Below are positions 12,336 to 23,269 of a stretch of DNA of 64,000 nucleotides, in pieces. A model generated the notes under the pieces. The model had not been told where the DNA came from. It ran no database searches and worked only from the letters and a program-made list of their open reading frames with translations. The position numbers were made by a program, and so were the translations under genes. Within the stretch, counting starts at the first letter, position 1. Every line of letters starts with the position of its first letter. This DNA is from Drosophila miranda (lineage: Eukaryota > Arthropoda > Insecta > Diptera > Drosophilidae). The stretch lies in contig NW_022881603.1 in NCBI RefSeq assembly GCF_003369915.1, positions 12,125,593 to 12,189,592 on the forward strand, in the 5' to 3' direction.

Positions 12336-15300
12336 TTATTCTGAGGTCTGTGGCAACGGTAGCCGACATACTTTAGAGACCGATCGTTTGTATACGCCTG
12401 ATGCTGTTTTAACAGTTGCGACTCTGACTAAACTGTCAGCTCCAGGGTGAACTTCTATTATCCTTCCCAGTTTCCACTCGTTGGGTGGCAGTCGGTCATC
12501 CTTGACAATTACTAGATCGCTGACTTGTAGATTGTCGGTTTCATGTCGCCACTTTGGACGGGCTTGAAGATGTGATAGCCAATCCGAACTCCAACGTTTC
12601 CAAAATTGCCGGATCATTTTCTGTCCTTCCAGAAATTGGACTGTGAGTGGAACATCCCTCCAATAAGAAAATGTGCCGGGGTGAGGACAGCTAGGTCCTA
12701 CGGCTCCGCGCTTAGTGGACATAATGGCCTGGAATTTAAACAGGCTTTAATTTGTGTTAGCACGGTAGCAAGTTGTTCGTAGGTCATTTTATATCCTGAA
12801 AAGGCTCGATAGAGATGTGTTTTGACAGACTTTACATTTGCCTCCCAAAGGCCTCCGAAATTAGGACTATGCGGTGGATTAAAATGCCATTGGACGTTTC
12901 GGGCCGCTAAAGCAGGTATTACAGTTGTGGGTAGCTCTCGTTTCAAATGTAGTTGCCAGGTTTGAAGAGCCCGGTCGGCACCAATGAAGTTCGTGCCGCA
13001 GTCGCTATACATGTGTTGACAGTAGCCCCGACGCGCGATGAAACGTTGTAGGGCCATGAGAAAGTGTTCGGTGGTTAAGCCCGTGACCGCTTCAAGATGA
13101 ATTGCCTTTGTAGCCAAACAGATGAAAACTGCGATATACGCCTTGTAGTTTGTGTGTCCACGGAATCTGGATGCTTGAATTTCGAACGCGCCTGTATAGT
13201 CCACTCCGGTGGCGATGAATGCACGAGTTGGCGGATTGACTCTATGTAGGGGAAGATCGGCCATCAATTGTGCTGCTGGTTTCGGTCGGTGACGAAAACA
13301 TCGGACGCATTGTCGAAGAATGCGTTTGACAGTTTGTTTTCCGTTGACTATCCAGAATTTGTGTCGAATAGTGGCCAGCGTTAATTCGGTGCCGCCGTGG
13401 AGTGCGAGACGGTGGGCATTACGCACGACGAGATCGGTAAAATGATGATGATTGGGAATGATCATTGGTTGTCGCTGGCTTATCGGAAGGTACATTGCAT
13501 TTCGCAGTCGACCTCTGACTCGTAGAATTTGTTGGTCATCTAGAAATGGGGATAATTGACACAGCTTGTGTGTGCCCGATAGTGCCTTGTTTCCCTTCAA
13601 CCTCAATATCTCTGTCGCGTAGACCTCCTGTTGAATGCTGCGAACGAGATGAATTAAAGCGTTGTCGAGCTCCTGCACACTCAGTGGTCCAGACAGTTTG
13701 TCCCCTTTGGCTTGAATGTTATGTATAAACCGTAGAACATATGCCATGACTGATATTAACCTGTCGTATGAGGACGAGTTTTGGATGAAGGCTTCTGGAG
13801 CCTCCGAGACTTGCACAGCATTTTGGAACAAAACTGATGGTTTCTCCTCGATTATAGTCCTGTCGATGTCCTGACTGGGAACTCCGTTTGCCGGCCATTG
13901 GCTTTCCGGCTGCTGTAGCCATGATGGTCCAGACCACCATAATGGATGTACTGCTATCTCTTGTGGTGTTAAGCCACGAGTTGCGCAGTCCGCTGGGTTT
14001 ACCGCAGTAGGTACATGTCTCCACTGAGTTGATGTACTATGCTGCAAAATCTGTCCAACGCGATTTGACACAAAGGTTTGCCATCGGTGGGGATCTCCAT
14101 TTATCCAAAACAAAACGATAGTAGCATCTGACCAATAGAAGGTTGCCATAGGTGGTCCTGCAGTGCGAAGTTGGTCCCGGATCCATTTTGCCAGTTTAAC
14201 TGCCAGCAGCGCACCCGAAAGTTCGACTCGTGGAATTGTGATCGGTTTCGTGGGTGTGACTCGACTGCGTGCAGCTAGCAAATGAGTTTGAATCATTCCG
14301 TTTGGTAGCTCTGCACGAATATATGCACATGCTGCATACGCCAGTGATGATCCATCGCAGAAAACATGTAGCTGTAATGACGCAAGCTCGTGGATGTTGA
14401 AGCGCAGCCATCGTGGTACTTGAATTTGCTCGACATATGGCAAGTTCTGTATGAATCCCTGCCATCTATCAAGCAGTTCGGTTGGCAGCGGTTCATCCCA
14501 GTCCAGTTGTGCTAGGCTGCCATCGTTGCGTTTGATGCGGGCCATCCATGAGTCCTTGAGTATCGCCTTCGCGGTCATGACACAGGGCGTGATGAAACCT
14601 AATGGGTCGTACAGTCGGGCGACTGTGGAAAGTAAAGAACGTTTAGTATGTGCGTGACTGATTTCAAAATTTATCTTGAACCCAAAATAGTCTTGATGTG
14701 GATGCCAATAGAGGCCTAAGGTTTTAACGGGATCTTGGTACTCAAACTCTAATAATGTCTTATGAGATAAATGGTCTGGAGGTATTTCTTGTAGCAGAGA
14801 AGCGTCATTCGCAGACCACTTTCGAAGCTCCATTCCTGCTGATCGTAAGGCTCCGATCAATTGATTTTGAATTTCTAATGCTCCTTCGCGAGTGGAAGCT
14901 CCGCTTTGTACGTCGTCCACGTATATTTCGTGTCGAAGGACCCTTTCCGCGAGTGGGTATCGGTCTCGTTCATCCTGCGCCAGTTGATGTATGACGCGAA
15001 TGGCTGTGTAAGGAGCTGAAGCGGTTCCAAACGTAACTGTGTTGAGATAATACTCAGCTACTTGGTTGTGTTCGTCATGCCAAAAGATGCGTTGATATTG
15101 CGAATCCTCTGCATTCATGTCAATGCATCTATACATCTTCTGAATGTCGGCAGCAAAAACAAAACGATGGAAACGCCAATTCAGGACCACGCCGGCTAGA
15201 TCGTTTTGGAGCGCTGGTCCGGTGCATAGGACGTCATTGAGCGATTTTCCGTTTGACGTTTTACAGTAGGCGTCATATACTACTCTAACCTTAGTAGTGA

Positions 15301-16501
15301 CACTTTCCTCTTTAAATACTGCGTGATGAGGCAAGGTGCAACATGTGGACTCGATTCCATTCTCCTTGCTAATGATGCAATGCTGCTGCTCCTTGGTTGT
15401 TACTTTGGTCACCTGGCCTAGTTGAAAGTACTCCTTCATGACTTCCGAATATTTGGCTTGCAGCTCCGGCTGCCTTTGGAATCTTCGTTGAAGCATTTGG
15501 AATCGATTAATCGCGATTTGACGTGATTTGCCTAGCACCTGCGAAGGGTCAAACAAACGCTTAAGTGGTAACCGTACCAAATACTTTCCGTTTCGTTGAC
15601 GGATGTGAGTTCGTTTAAAATGCTCCTCGCACCATCGCTCTTCTGGTGTGAGCTGTTTTGCAGAACCGAGATGCTCCATTTCGAAGAATTTCTGGACGAG
15701 ATTCTCTAGCCTGTTGTGGTGACATCTAATGGTGACAGCGTGTGAGCGTGTGGAAGTGGCTCGACCAAAGACTATCCAGCCCAGCTGGGTGTGCTGTGCA
15801 ATTGGTTGGTTCTCCTTTCCTCTGCGGATATCTGAAAGCAGGATCTGTGGGATTACGTCCGCTCCCAGCAGAAGATCAATCCGTTGTGATTTGTAGAACG
15901 TGGGATCGGCGAGTTCTATTCCGTTCAAATGAGGACATTGCTGCAATTTGATGGATTTTGAAGGTAATTGCGATGTAAGCGTTTTAAGTATAAACGCAGT
16001 ATCAATGGTAGTACAAAACTGCGAAGTACAAGAACTTAATGCCAATTCTGTAGTGTAGGTACACCTGTTCTTGGAGGTGGTCCCAACTCCAGCAATTTCT
16101 GCCGAAATTGGATGCCGCTTGAGGTTGAGAGCCTGCACTGTGTGCTCTGTAATGAGGGTTCCTTCCGAGCCTGAATCCACTAACGCACGTACCACCGCTG
16201 ATTGACCAGTGTGGGGGTTGTGGATTGTGACCAGGGCAGTGGCCAGAAGGACAGTGCTGGGTTCGTGATGCGTTGCCGTAGCGGAGACTAGTTGCGCAGA
16301 GTGTGTTCTCACAGACGAGTCGGTCGCTGCAGACTGTGGATGACCACCGGAACTAGTGTTGGGAACAACTGGGAGAGGCTGTGCAGTGCTCTGAGTGAGG
16401 CTGTGTTGCCACCTGAGCAGGAGTTGGGAAGTGCAGCAGTGTATGGTGTCTTTGACCACACTGCGTGCAGTTCCTTTTACTGGTACATTTTGAAAGTGCA
16501 T
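12336..16501 (-). pseudogene. BEL/Pao pol (protease-RT-RNase H-integrase), damaged
   Basis: The main frame 12698-16501 (1267 codons) reads minus. The aspartic protease motif DSGSEGTLIT is near residue 109. The reverse transcriptase has YVDD near 527 (the YVDD form is typical of BEL/Pao). RNase H includes FCDGSS. The integrase has an HHCC-type finger (HRLALHGG...CVRCFRHR), then catalytic D (GVDYTG), D (SDCGTN) and E (LWEANVK). A TAG at 12698-12700 sits inside continuing homology, and a frame change near 12635 leads to the C-terminal integrase tail in the frame ending at 12336. The join to gag near 16385 also needs a change of frame. Product: a polyprotein for reverse transcription and integration of the element. 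All catalytic motifs remain visible, so damage is recent or partly sequencing error. Confidence 0.88.
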
Positions 16502-17085
16502 GGGAACGGCTCAGACAGTTGAGGCATGCCTTTGCATGATCGACGATGGCTTTCCTTGCAAAGCAGTCCTTGGACAAAAGGTCCGGGCAATGCCGAAGAT
16601 TGTGACTGTCGCTACAGTGAGGGCAGCGAGTGTGTTCGGCAACCGCAGTCTTGGCGTGGAAACTGTTGCCCTTGTATGTTACGTTGCCAACTGACTTCTT
16701 CGGGTGCCTTTGATTGACAGGCTGCGGCACAGGTGTCCGCGTCGTGGAGTGGCCTCGGTTTTCGAACACATCGATGCTGACGAGACGGTCGTTGAGAAAT
16801 GATTGTAGCTGAGAAAAGGTGGCAAGTTCGGCAAAGCTACCGAGATGGAGCTCCCAAGCTTGCAGTGTCGTGCTTGGCAGTCTGGAAGTGAGATGATGAG
16901 CCATCCAATGCTGAACATCTAGATTCTTGAAAGCATTGAGACAAACCGTCGCAACATTAAGCATATGTTTTATATCAGCAGACTGCTCCTTTGTCAACTG
17001 TGGCAAGTCATACAAACCGTTCATATGGTACATAAACTGCAGCCGTTTGTTGTCGTATCGCTTGAGGACGAGACTCCAAGCTGTT
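16353..17085 (-). pseudogene. BEL/Pao gag, 3' part with zinc knuckles
   Basis: It continues the gag frame beyond the inserted LINE. It begins AWSLVLKRYDNKRL at the junction (about 17080) and runs through a region usual for BEL/Pao gag. It then has cysteine/histidine-rich zinc knuckles (CPHCSDSHNLRHC, CLNCLSRSHALSKC, CTQCGQRHHTLLH) that would bind RNA during packaging. The reading frame closes at 16353 inside sequence that also belongs to the pol frame, so gag and pol are out of phase here. BEL/Pao elements usually have one long gag-pol frame, so I read this as a frameshift lesion rather than programmed shifting. No slippery heptamer stood out. Confidence 0.82.
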
Positions 17086-17381
17086 CATTTGTGGACGTTG
17101 ACATGCAATGACTGCATCTTTCAAGAGGCGATGCAGCTACTGCACCGTCAAGTGGCCCGTGTGACACCAGCAGAAGGCTGTTACGCGCGGATCCCAGGCA
17201 AAACGCAGCCCTCCTCCCGCCCAACCGACCGAAGGGCGCTGCCGCATGACGCGCGGTGCGTAGCCGAACCAAACGCGAACATGCAAGAAAGATAGCTATT
17301 AGACTAACATTCGAGGAAAATTAGTACTAAACTTACTAAGAAACTAAGCATGCAATCAAAGTACAAATACCACTACAGTTA

Positions 17382-20204
17382 CTAATTAATAGAAAGGTGT
17401 GTAAGGATTAATAATTTAATAAGAGGAAGAGAATTAGTGGTGGATATAATATGGTAGAGGGAATTATAATCCGAGCATAAGACCCTAAACGGTTCATGCA
17501 AGGAATAATTCGATCTACAAAGTGGAAGGAACAACGGTATAAAATTTCTAGTCAGTCTAATAGGAATCGTGAAGTTTATGCGGCTCAACAGATCAGGGCT
17601 GTCTATGTCACCCCTGATCAAGTTGTGCATAAATATCACACCAAGCATTTTTCTACGGTTAACTAAGGATGGGAGGTTTACTAATAGTAGTCTACTAGAG
17701 TAAGATGGGAGTCTTACACCCGCATCCCAGTTAAGGCCCCGCAGAGCAAAGAGTAAAAAGTTTTTCTGTACTGATTCTATACGGTCCTGGTGTACTTTGT
17801 ACTGAGGGCACCATACACAGGAGCCGTATTCTAAGATCGGACGAACAAGCGAGGTATAGAGAGTCTTTGTTATATAGGGGTCGTCAAATTCCTTTGACCA
17901 CCTCTTTATAAACCCAAGCACGCTCATGGCCTTATTTACCATGGTAGAAATGTGTACGGAAACTTTAACTTGGGGTCTAACATAACACCCAGATCATCCA
18001 CCAGGGTAATTCTCTCAAGAGAACCACCAAATAGGGTGTAAGGAGCCAACAAAGGGCTAGAACGATGAAATGTCATAACTTTGCATTTCGAGGCATTAAG
18101 GTGTAACAAGTTTGCACAACACCATGACTGAAAGTTATTGAGATCGGATTGCAAGCGAGAATGAAATGAAATGTCCTTGTACTGGACACAGAGTTTAACA
18201 TCATCAGCATACATAAGTACTCGAGAGTATGTTAATACTGAAGGTAAGTCATTAATAAAGAGTGTGAAGAGTAAGGGGCCTAGATGGCTGCCTTGTGGTA
18301 CTCCCGAAGAAACCTTTACTGGGAAAGAGAGGGAGTTTTTGAAGAGGACTCTTTGAGACCTAGAACAAAGATAGCTAGAAATCCATCTCAGGAGGTTGGG
18401 CGGAAACCCTAAAAGGTCAAGTTTATGCGCTAGAAGGGAATGGTTTACAGAGTCGAATGCTTTACTAAAGTCGGTGTAAATAACATCCGTCTGTAAGTTA
18501 CCTTGAAAGCCTTTAATAATGAAAGAGGTAAACTCTAACAAGTTCGTGGTGGTTGATCGCCGCCTTATAAATCCATGCTGAGTTGGAGATATAAGTGACT
18601 TGCAGAGATGTTGCAAGTGCGGAGTTAAAACCCTCTCAAACATTTTAGGAATAGCGGATAACTTTGCTATACCTCTATAATTTTTTGCATCAGACTTGCT
18701 ACCTTTTTTATGGAGAGGAATTATAAACGATTCCTTCCAGATCGGGGGGAAGCAAGAAGAATCAATGGATAGGGTGAATAGTTTAAGCAAAGGTCCACAC
18801 AGAGCCTCGGCGCAGTACCTGAGTACACAACCTGGAACCCCGTCTGGACCCGGTGAAAACACCGGCTTAACTAGTCGAAGATCATGAAATAGGGAACATT
18901 CATTTAACAAGGGACTGAAAATGCCGTTCGACCTCGGTAAACCGTATGGGTACGGATGACCAGAGTAGCTTTCCTCAGAATAGGTGGTTTGGAAGAATTG
19001 GGCAAAAAGATCGGCAATTGCCTGATCATTATTTGCCGACGTATTACAAAATGATAGCGAGGATGGGTGTGCGGACGTTCTACGCTTACGGTTTACGAAG
19101 CTGTAAAACTGTTTAGGGTCCTGAGAAAAACGTATCCTGCATCGAGATAGGTAGTTCTTATAGCATTGAGCATTAAGAACTGAAAAGTTTGACCGAGCTA
19201 ATACATAGCGAGAGTGAGAAGTAGGAGAACCCACTTCTTGAAATTTTTTATAAAGTCTTGATTTTAAGTTTTTTAGACTGGATAACTCTTTGGTAAACCA
19301 AGGGGGTTTTCCGGATCTAGTCGGACAAGAAAGCGGGACACAAGAATCGAAAAATGTGCCAAGAGCATTGTAAAAAATGTTGTGCCTTTTATGATATCAG
19401 TGCACAAGTACAAAGCGGACCAATCAAAATCCCTAATGAGGTTATTAAGCTTCGCAAACTCGGCTTTACGAAAGCAGCGGACACGTTCGGGCAGCCTACT
19501 CGACCGATCCAATACAGTTGGTCCTATATCTAGCGACACCTCGAAAGTAGGGTGGTAGGCGTCTTCAGGTATAGTGAGCGGAAGGGCTCGGGTTAACAAC
19601 ACTATGGTCGGATCCGATACAAAGCACAGATCAAGCAATCGACCCAAGGAATTATTCACATGGTTGACTTGAGACAGGGATAGGTCAAGCAAGCCGTCAA
19701 CAAAGTCATGTCGTGACATGGGCACTAGGATACTAGACTCGTTTACCGAAGACCAAACAGTTCCTGGCAAGTTGAAGTCACCAAGAACTATCATACGATC
19801 TTTATCAGATAGCGAGGAAGAAACAGCGGTTAAAGCGGACAAGTGCTGCTCATAAATTGAAATATCCGAAGAAGGTGGGATATACGAGCAAGTAATGAAT
19901 ATAGCGAAAGCGGGAAGAATCAGTTTTACACACTGGAATTCCAGTTCCTGTTGAACTTGGACTGTGAAGTGTTCCGACGTGAAGTAAGAGTCCACTGCAA
20001 TTAGAACCCCCCTGCCCGTCGAGACGAACGGTCCTTTCTAAAAGTTGTGTACCGACCTGCCAAAACCTCGGAACTAAGAATGTCCGGCTTTAACCAGGTT
20101 TCAGTAAACACAATAACGTGGGAAGCAAATGCAACACTATCCCGGAAAAGAATGCTGAGCTTACTACGCAAGCCTCTTACATTCTGATAGGTTACTAAAA
20201 GAGA
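17382..20204 (-). pseudogene. LINE ORF2: AP endonuclease + reverse transcriptase, frameshifted
   Basis: Reading minus from just after ORF1: the endonuclease N-terminus (TYQNVRGLRSK, then FTETWLKPD), GDFNLP near 19780, and the RT from about 18950. The RT shows SPGPDGVPG, TDFSKAFDSVNH, SGVPQGSHLGPLLF and the catalytic YADD. A conserved C-terminal tail follows (SVLGFIKRW...LYTSLVRPILEYGS). The protein would nick the target and prime cDNA synthesis. Three single-base frame breaks are visible: near 20010 in a run of six C (plus strand), near 19395 in an A run, and near 17945. The frame is otherwise well kept over about 940 codons, so each break is young or a base-calling error. Confidence 0.85.
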
Positions 20205-20206
20205 AG

Positions 20207-21226
20207 TTAGTTTTTTGGAAAGGTGGTAGCAAGACGGGAAGTTGAGGAAGAGGAAGTTGAGGTTGAGGATGAGGGTGGCACACTGGAAAGGTTTGGAAGG
20301 GATATGGGGGGCCTATTCTTCTTCTTAGCCTTAAACTCCTTCACCACCAAATGCTCCGGCCAAAATTTGGCGGAGCAAATGGTGTCAAATTGAGTTGGGG
20401 AGATGCTTATCTTAAACGAGGCTATCTCCCTGGCATAAGAGTAGTTAAATTTCTCCACCTTTAAACCCACGGCTTTTATTTTGCTTTGAATAAAAGCAAT
20501 TACATCATTAGATGTGAGGTCAGGGGCCAGCCGTGAAACAAAAACTTGTCGTTTTGGTGGGACTCCCACCAGTGGTTTAGTCACCACAGGCCTAGTACCT
20601 GTGGTGGCAATATCCGGAGGTCCGGAACGTCTATTTACTGGTGGGATCGGTATAGACGGGACAACTAGCGAACTTGCGGACACCACGGACACGGACGCTG
20701 CAGACGTACTTGGCTGCACATTCTCCGAGGCGATGAATTCGGCTACCGAATCTGCGTCGCCAGCAGCTGTCGTTGCCCTTGGAGTGGCAAACGAGATCAA
20801 CTGCTGCACACTTGGAGTGGTCGGAGTCAGTTTTTCGGCGGCGCACGGCTGAGTGACGGTTGGCAATTGCAGATCCCGCGGAGTGACCTTTTTGCGCCTC
20901 GGAGACTCATTCAGCAGTTTTAAACCGCTAAACTGAGCCTCCATGGCTAGGAGCCGATCGTATTGGTTTTTAAAACCAACGGTCAGCTCCTTAAAGCCAC
21001 TCCGCGTCTGCCTCATGAAAGCCACCATGTCTTTCTCCACCGCACGGCATGCCTCGCAACTGTAATGCAAGCCATTACGTTTGGCTATAGCATCACTCAC
21101 GAGGCCAGAAAATCCAGCGCATTTTGCGTGCACTACGCTGTCGCAGAGCCAGCAGGGGACATTCGGCTGATCGTGGGTGATCTGCTTCTTACAGCTTTTT
21201 TTGGCACAGACCACAGCGTATTCCAT
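20207..21226 (-). CDS. LINE ORF1 protein with PHD-like zinc finger
   Basis: An intact 339-codon frame starting MEYAVVCAKK. The first 60 residues hold C7, C12, C25, C28, H33, C36, C57 and C60, a C4-H-C3 spacing like a PHD/RING-type finger. CR1-family ORF1 proteins carry such fingers. The middle (about 100-220) is Ser/Thr/Pro/Val-rich and low in complexity. The C-terminal third (about 225-310: FVSRLAPDLTSNDVIAFI) resembles the RRM-like or esterase-region folds found in LINE ORF1 products. The last 30 residues are Pro/Ser/Thr-rich. The role is presumably to coat the element's RNA. It is the only undamaged frame of the LINE. Confidence 0.75.
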   Translation of the reverse strand: MEYAVVCAKKSCKKQITHDQPNVPCWLCDSVVHAKCAGFSGLVSDAIAKRNGLHYSCEACRAVEKDMVAFMRQTRSGFKELTVGFKNQYDRLLAMEAQFSGLKLLNESPRRKKVTPRDLQLPTVTQPCAAEKLTPTTPSVQQLISFATPRATTAAGDADSVAEFIASENVQPSTSAASVSVVSASSLVVPSIPIPPVNRRSGPPDIATTGTRPVVTKPLVGVPPKRQVFVSRLAPDLTSNDVIAFIQSKIKAVGLKVEKFNYSYAREIASFKISISPTQFDTICSAKFWPEHLVVKEFKAKKKNRPPISLPNLSSVPPSSSTSTSSSSTSRLATTFPKN

Positions 21227-21758
21227 TTTATTTTATTATTTATTTATATATATACTATTATTTTCAAAACAAATTGGTATCAGACCAGTGTGCCAGACAA
21301 CGCTCAAAGCGGAATTGGTAAAAAAAAGAGAGCAGAGTGGAGAGCGGTTATAGCGAGAGCTACTAAGCAGAGAGCGCTATTGCTCAGAAAGTTTAAAGAG
21401 CGAGAGAGAAAGAACAGTTATTGATGTTGAGGTGATAGCGAGAGAGTGATAAAACAACAAAAGCTACCAGACGAGAGCGGACTGCAATGCAATGTAATGC
21501 GTACTCACTCACTGCAACAACACAAACACAAGCACAAGCACAAGCCGACGCCGAAAAATAAAAAGTTAAATAATGTTTTAACACAAATCAAAAGGCATGC
21601 ACTCGCGTAATAGAATAGGTTTCCAGATTGTTGTCTGGTTAGGAAGTAAATTTAGAATTTAGTTAGGAAAACACCGGCTGTTTATTCAAAACAAAAGGAA
21701 AAAATGCGGAGCGCAAAACAAAAACACGTCTGATCACTACGAAAGATACGAAAGTTTT
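21227..21758 (-). other. LINE 5' leader
   Basis: About 530 bp between the ORF1 start and the gag junction, with no convincing ORF. It is rich in GAGAG/CTCTC and CACAA tracts. LINEs of this group carry an internal promoter in this region; none can be pinned down from sequence alone. The end next to gag is at about 21758. Confidence 0.5.
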
Positions 21759-22356
21759 TGTTGCATAGTTATTTCCCGCAAGCGCCATCTGCTGAATATC
21801 CTCGTCGCGATCCGAGGGAAGAGCTTGCTTCAGGAAATGAAACCTTTGGACGTCGGACAGTTTCTGGTTGTTATGGATGAGTTGAACAAATGCATCGTGA
21901 AATGCCGGCCAATCCACAAACTTGCCTGTAAATGTCGGTACAGGTAGCTTGGGCAATTGCACTGATGATATGGATGGATTTGCTGGCTCCGGATTCTGCT
22001 GTACCGGTGCTGCTCTTGGACATACATTTTCGTAGGCCTCTGATATGATGCTGAATGCCGTTGTATAGTCTTCATCAAAGCGAAAGGCCACTTCGCTGGA
22101 CACATATGTAACTATGCGTACTTGGACATCGAAGTATTAGCAAACGTTGATGATTTTGCTCAAATTCTCCTAAGAACCGTTGCAAAGTTTGTAAGCGCGT
22201 TTGAAAATAAGCTTTTGTTTTCCGATCTGCGCCATCCTTTCTGAAATTACGCACCGTTTGATTAACCCTCGCAATGAGATTTGTCTGAATAACACTGAGA
22301 TTGTCGATCACCACCTGAGGATCGGCTTCGAGGTCGTGGGACTCGGCTGTTGACAT
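21759..22356 (-). pseudogene. BEL/Pao gag, 5' part
   Basis: The start is chosen at the ATG at 22356 (MSTAESHDLEADPQ), which opens a helical region (VIQTNLIARVNQTVRNFRKD...). A one-base frame change near 22125 moves the frame to SSEVAFRFDEDYTTAF, followed by the conserved gag block PVPTFTGKFVDWPAFHDAF (DUF1759-like). The frame reaches GNNYA at about 21765, where the LINE cuts in. The rest of gag resumes at about 17080. The product would be the particle-forming polyprotein of the element. It is inactive as written because of the frameshift and the insertion. Confidence 0.82.
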
Positions 22357-22871
22357 GTTGCTGTTATATGTGTATGTACCTTTCTCACCCTTAGTTGCAC
22401 TCTCTTTGACCTTGTACAAAATACCCACAACGAAACACTTACTCTGGTACTCGGGAGTGCTTCTCTTTGCTTAAAGCGTAGCTTAAGAGAACTTGTCGTT
22501 GTTGTTGGTGTTGTCCGAGCGGAGAGCAGACAACTGTGCTACTGTGAGCGTTGAGTTGAGGCCTTGTGTCTAGAGATGATGTGCAGCAACAGAACGCTCG
22601 TTGGTCTCTTGGTCTCTGCTTTGCACGAGAGAGAGGCTGTTGTCTAACCGTCGGCTTGTGTTGTTGTTGTGTGCTACTGTCCAGGCACAGAGCTATCGTC
22701 TGGTCTTCTTTGTCCCTGCTTCGTGCGAGAGATAGCGGCTGTTGGATAAACCGTTGGTTTGCGTTGTGTTTGCCGTTTACAGTTGCAGCCGGTAAAATAT
22801 GATTTTATTTGTACATTTAACTGAACGCGGAACGAGGTAGAATCATATGCGTATAGTACGAATTAAACGCG
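22357..22871 (-). other. BEL/Pao 5' untranslated leader
   Basis: 515 bp between the primer-binding region and the gag start, with no coding frame I can support. It includes GTTGTTGTTG-like and CTCTC-rich simple sequence. The leader would carry the packaging signal. Confidence 0.5.
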
Positions 22872-22891
22872 GTTCCCCTCATGGGCCACCA
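22872..22891 (-). other. Candidate primer-binding site of the BEL/Pao element
   Basis: It lies four bases inside the 5' LTR on the minus strand and begins TGGTGGCCCATGAGGGG. Position and the leading TGG fit a tRNA 3'-end complement. I cannot name the tRNA. Confidence 0.5.
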
Positions 22892-22895
22892 AAAA

Positions 22896-23264
22896 TGTTG
22901 TGAAATCCTCGATACGAGATTTCAATGTTGAGCAGAAATGCTCTGGGGAATCTTTGCGTTTAATAATGTACTACACGATATAGACAATTCGATATTTATT
23001 CATTTGGACTTCAATCAACTTAAACTTTAATCTTAATCGCGTATAGAGTATGTATGTATGTAATGGGTAATAGGGGTTTAAGCGCGGCCGGCTGCAACTG
23101 CTAATTGTCGTTGTGATTTCGTCGAAACGCAAACGAAGACACTTCATGGTGATCGGAAACGAGGTTACGCCGCCCTAGCATGAATCGACGCAGTTCTCCG
23201 AGTGGGCAATCGCAGTTAGAGCGCTCTCACTCTCTTTGTAGTTTAACCCTTAGAAAACCGTCCA
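22896..23264 (-). repeat. BEL/Pao 5' LTR
   Basis: 369 bp, the same as 11842-12210 by eye over its whole length. The right flank ACCCC (23265-23269) duplicates 11837-11841. Identity of the two LTRs argues for a recent insertion. Confidence 0.9.
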
Positions 23265-23269
23265 ACCCC

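Larger units (their letters stand above)
17086..21758 (-). mobile_element. CR1-like non-LTR retrotransposon (LINE) nested in BEL gag
   Basis: A 4.67-kb minus-strand LINE with 5' leader, ORF1 (20207-21226), endonuclease/RT ORF2 (about 17382-20204) and a 3' region to about 17086. It splits the BEL gag frame exactly: GNNYA on one side (about 21765) and AWSLVLKRYDNK on the other (about 17080). TGTT flanks both ends (17082-17085 and 21759-21762) and is a possible 4-bp target duplication. There is no long poly-A tail; the 3' end reads AAATGAA-like, as in CR1-type elements that end in short repeats. The combination of PHD-like ORF1, AP endonuclease and a YADD reverse transcriptase fits the CR1/jockey clades. 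Clade assignment is from motif appearance only. Confidence 0.82.
11842..23264 (-). mobile_element. BEL/Pao LTR retrotransposon inserted in the DINE array
   Basis: A provirus on the minus strand with 369-bp LTRs at both ends that look identical by eye. It is flanked by the 5-bp duplication ACCCC (11837-11841 and 23265-23269). Removing it restores a normal DINE 3' end (ATATACCCCAATACTC). Reading on the minus strand: 5' LTR 22896-23264, gag from 22356, then pol (protease, RT, RNase H, integrase) down to about 12336, then 3' LTR 11842-12210. Gag is interrupted by a CR1-like LINE (17086-21758). Without the LINE the element would be about 6.75 kb, a normal BEL/Pao size. Several frame breaks and one nonsense codon make it non-autonomous as written. 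Confidence 0.92.

Noticed and set aside
16353..16501. Programmed frameshift between BEL gag and pol
   Set aside because: No slippery heptamer in the right phase was found, and BEL/Pao elements normally use one frame; an indel is more likely.
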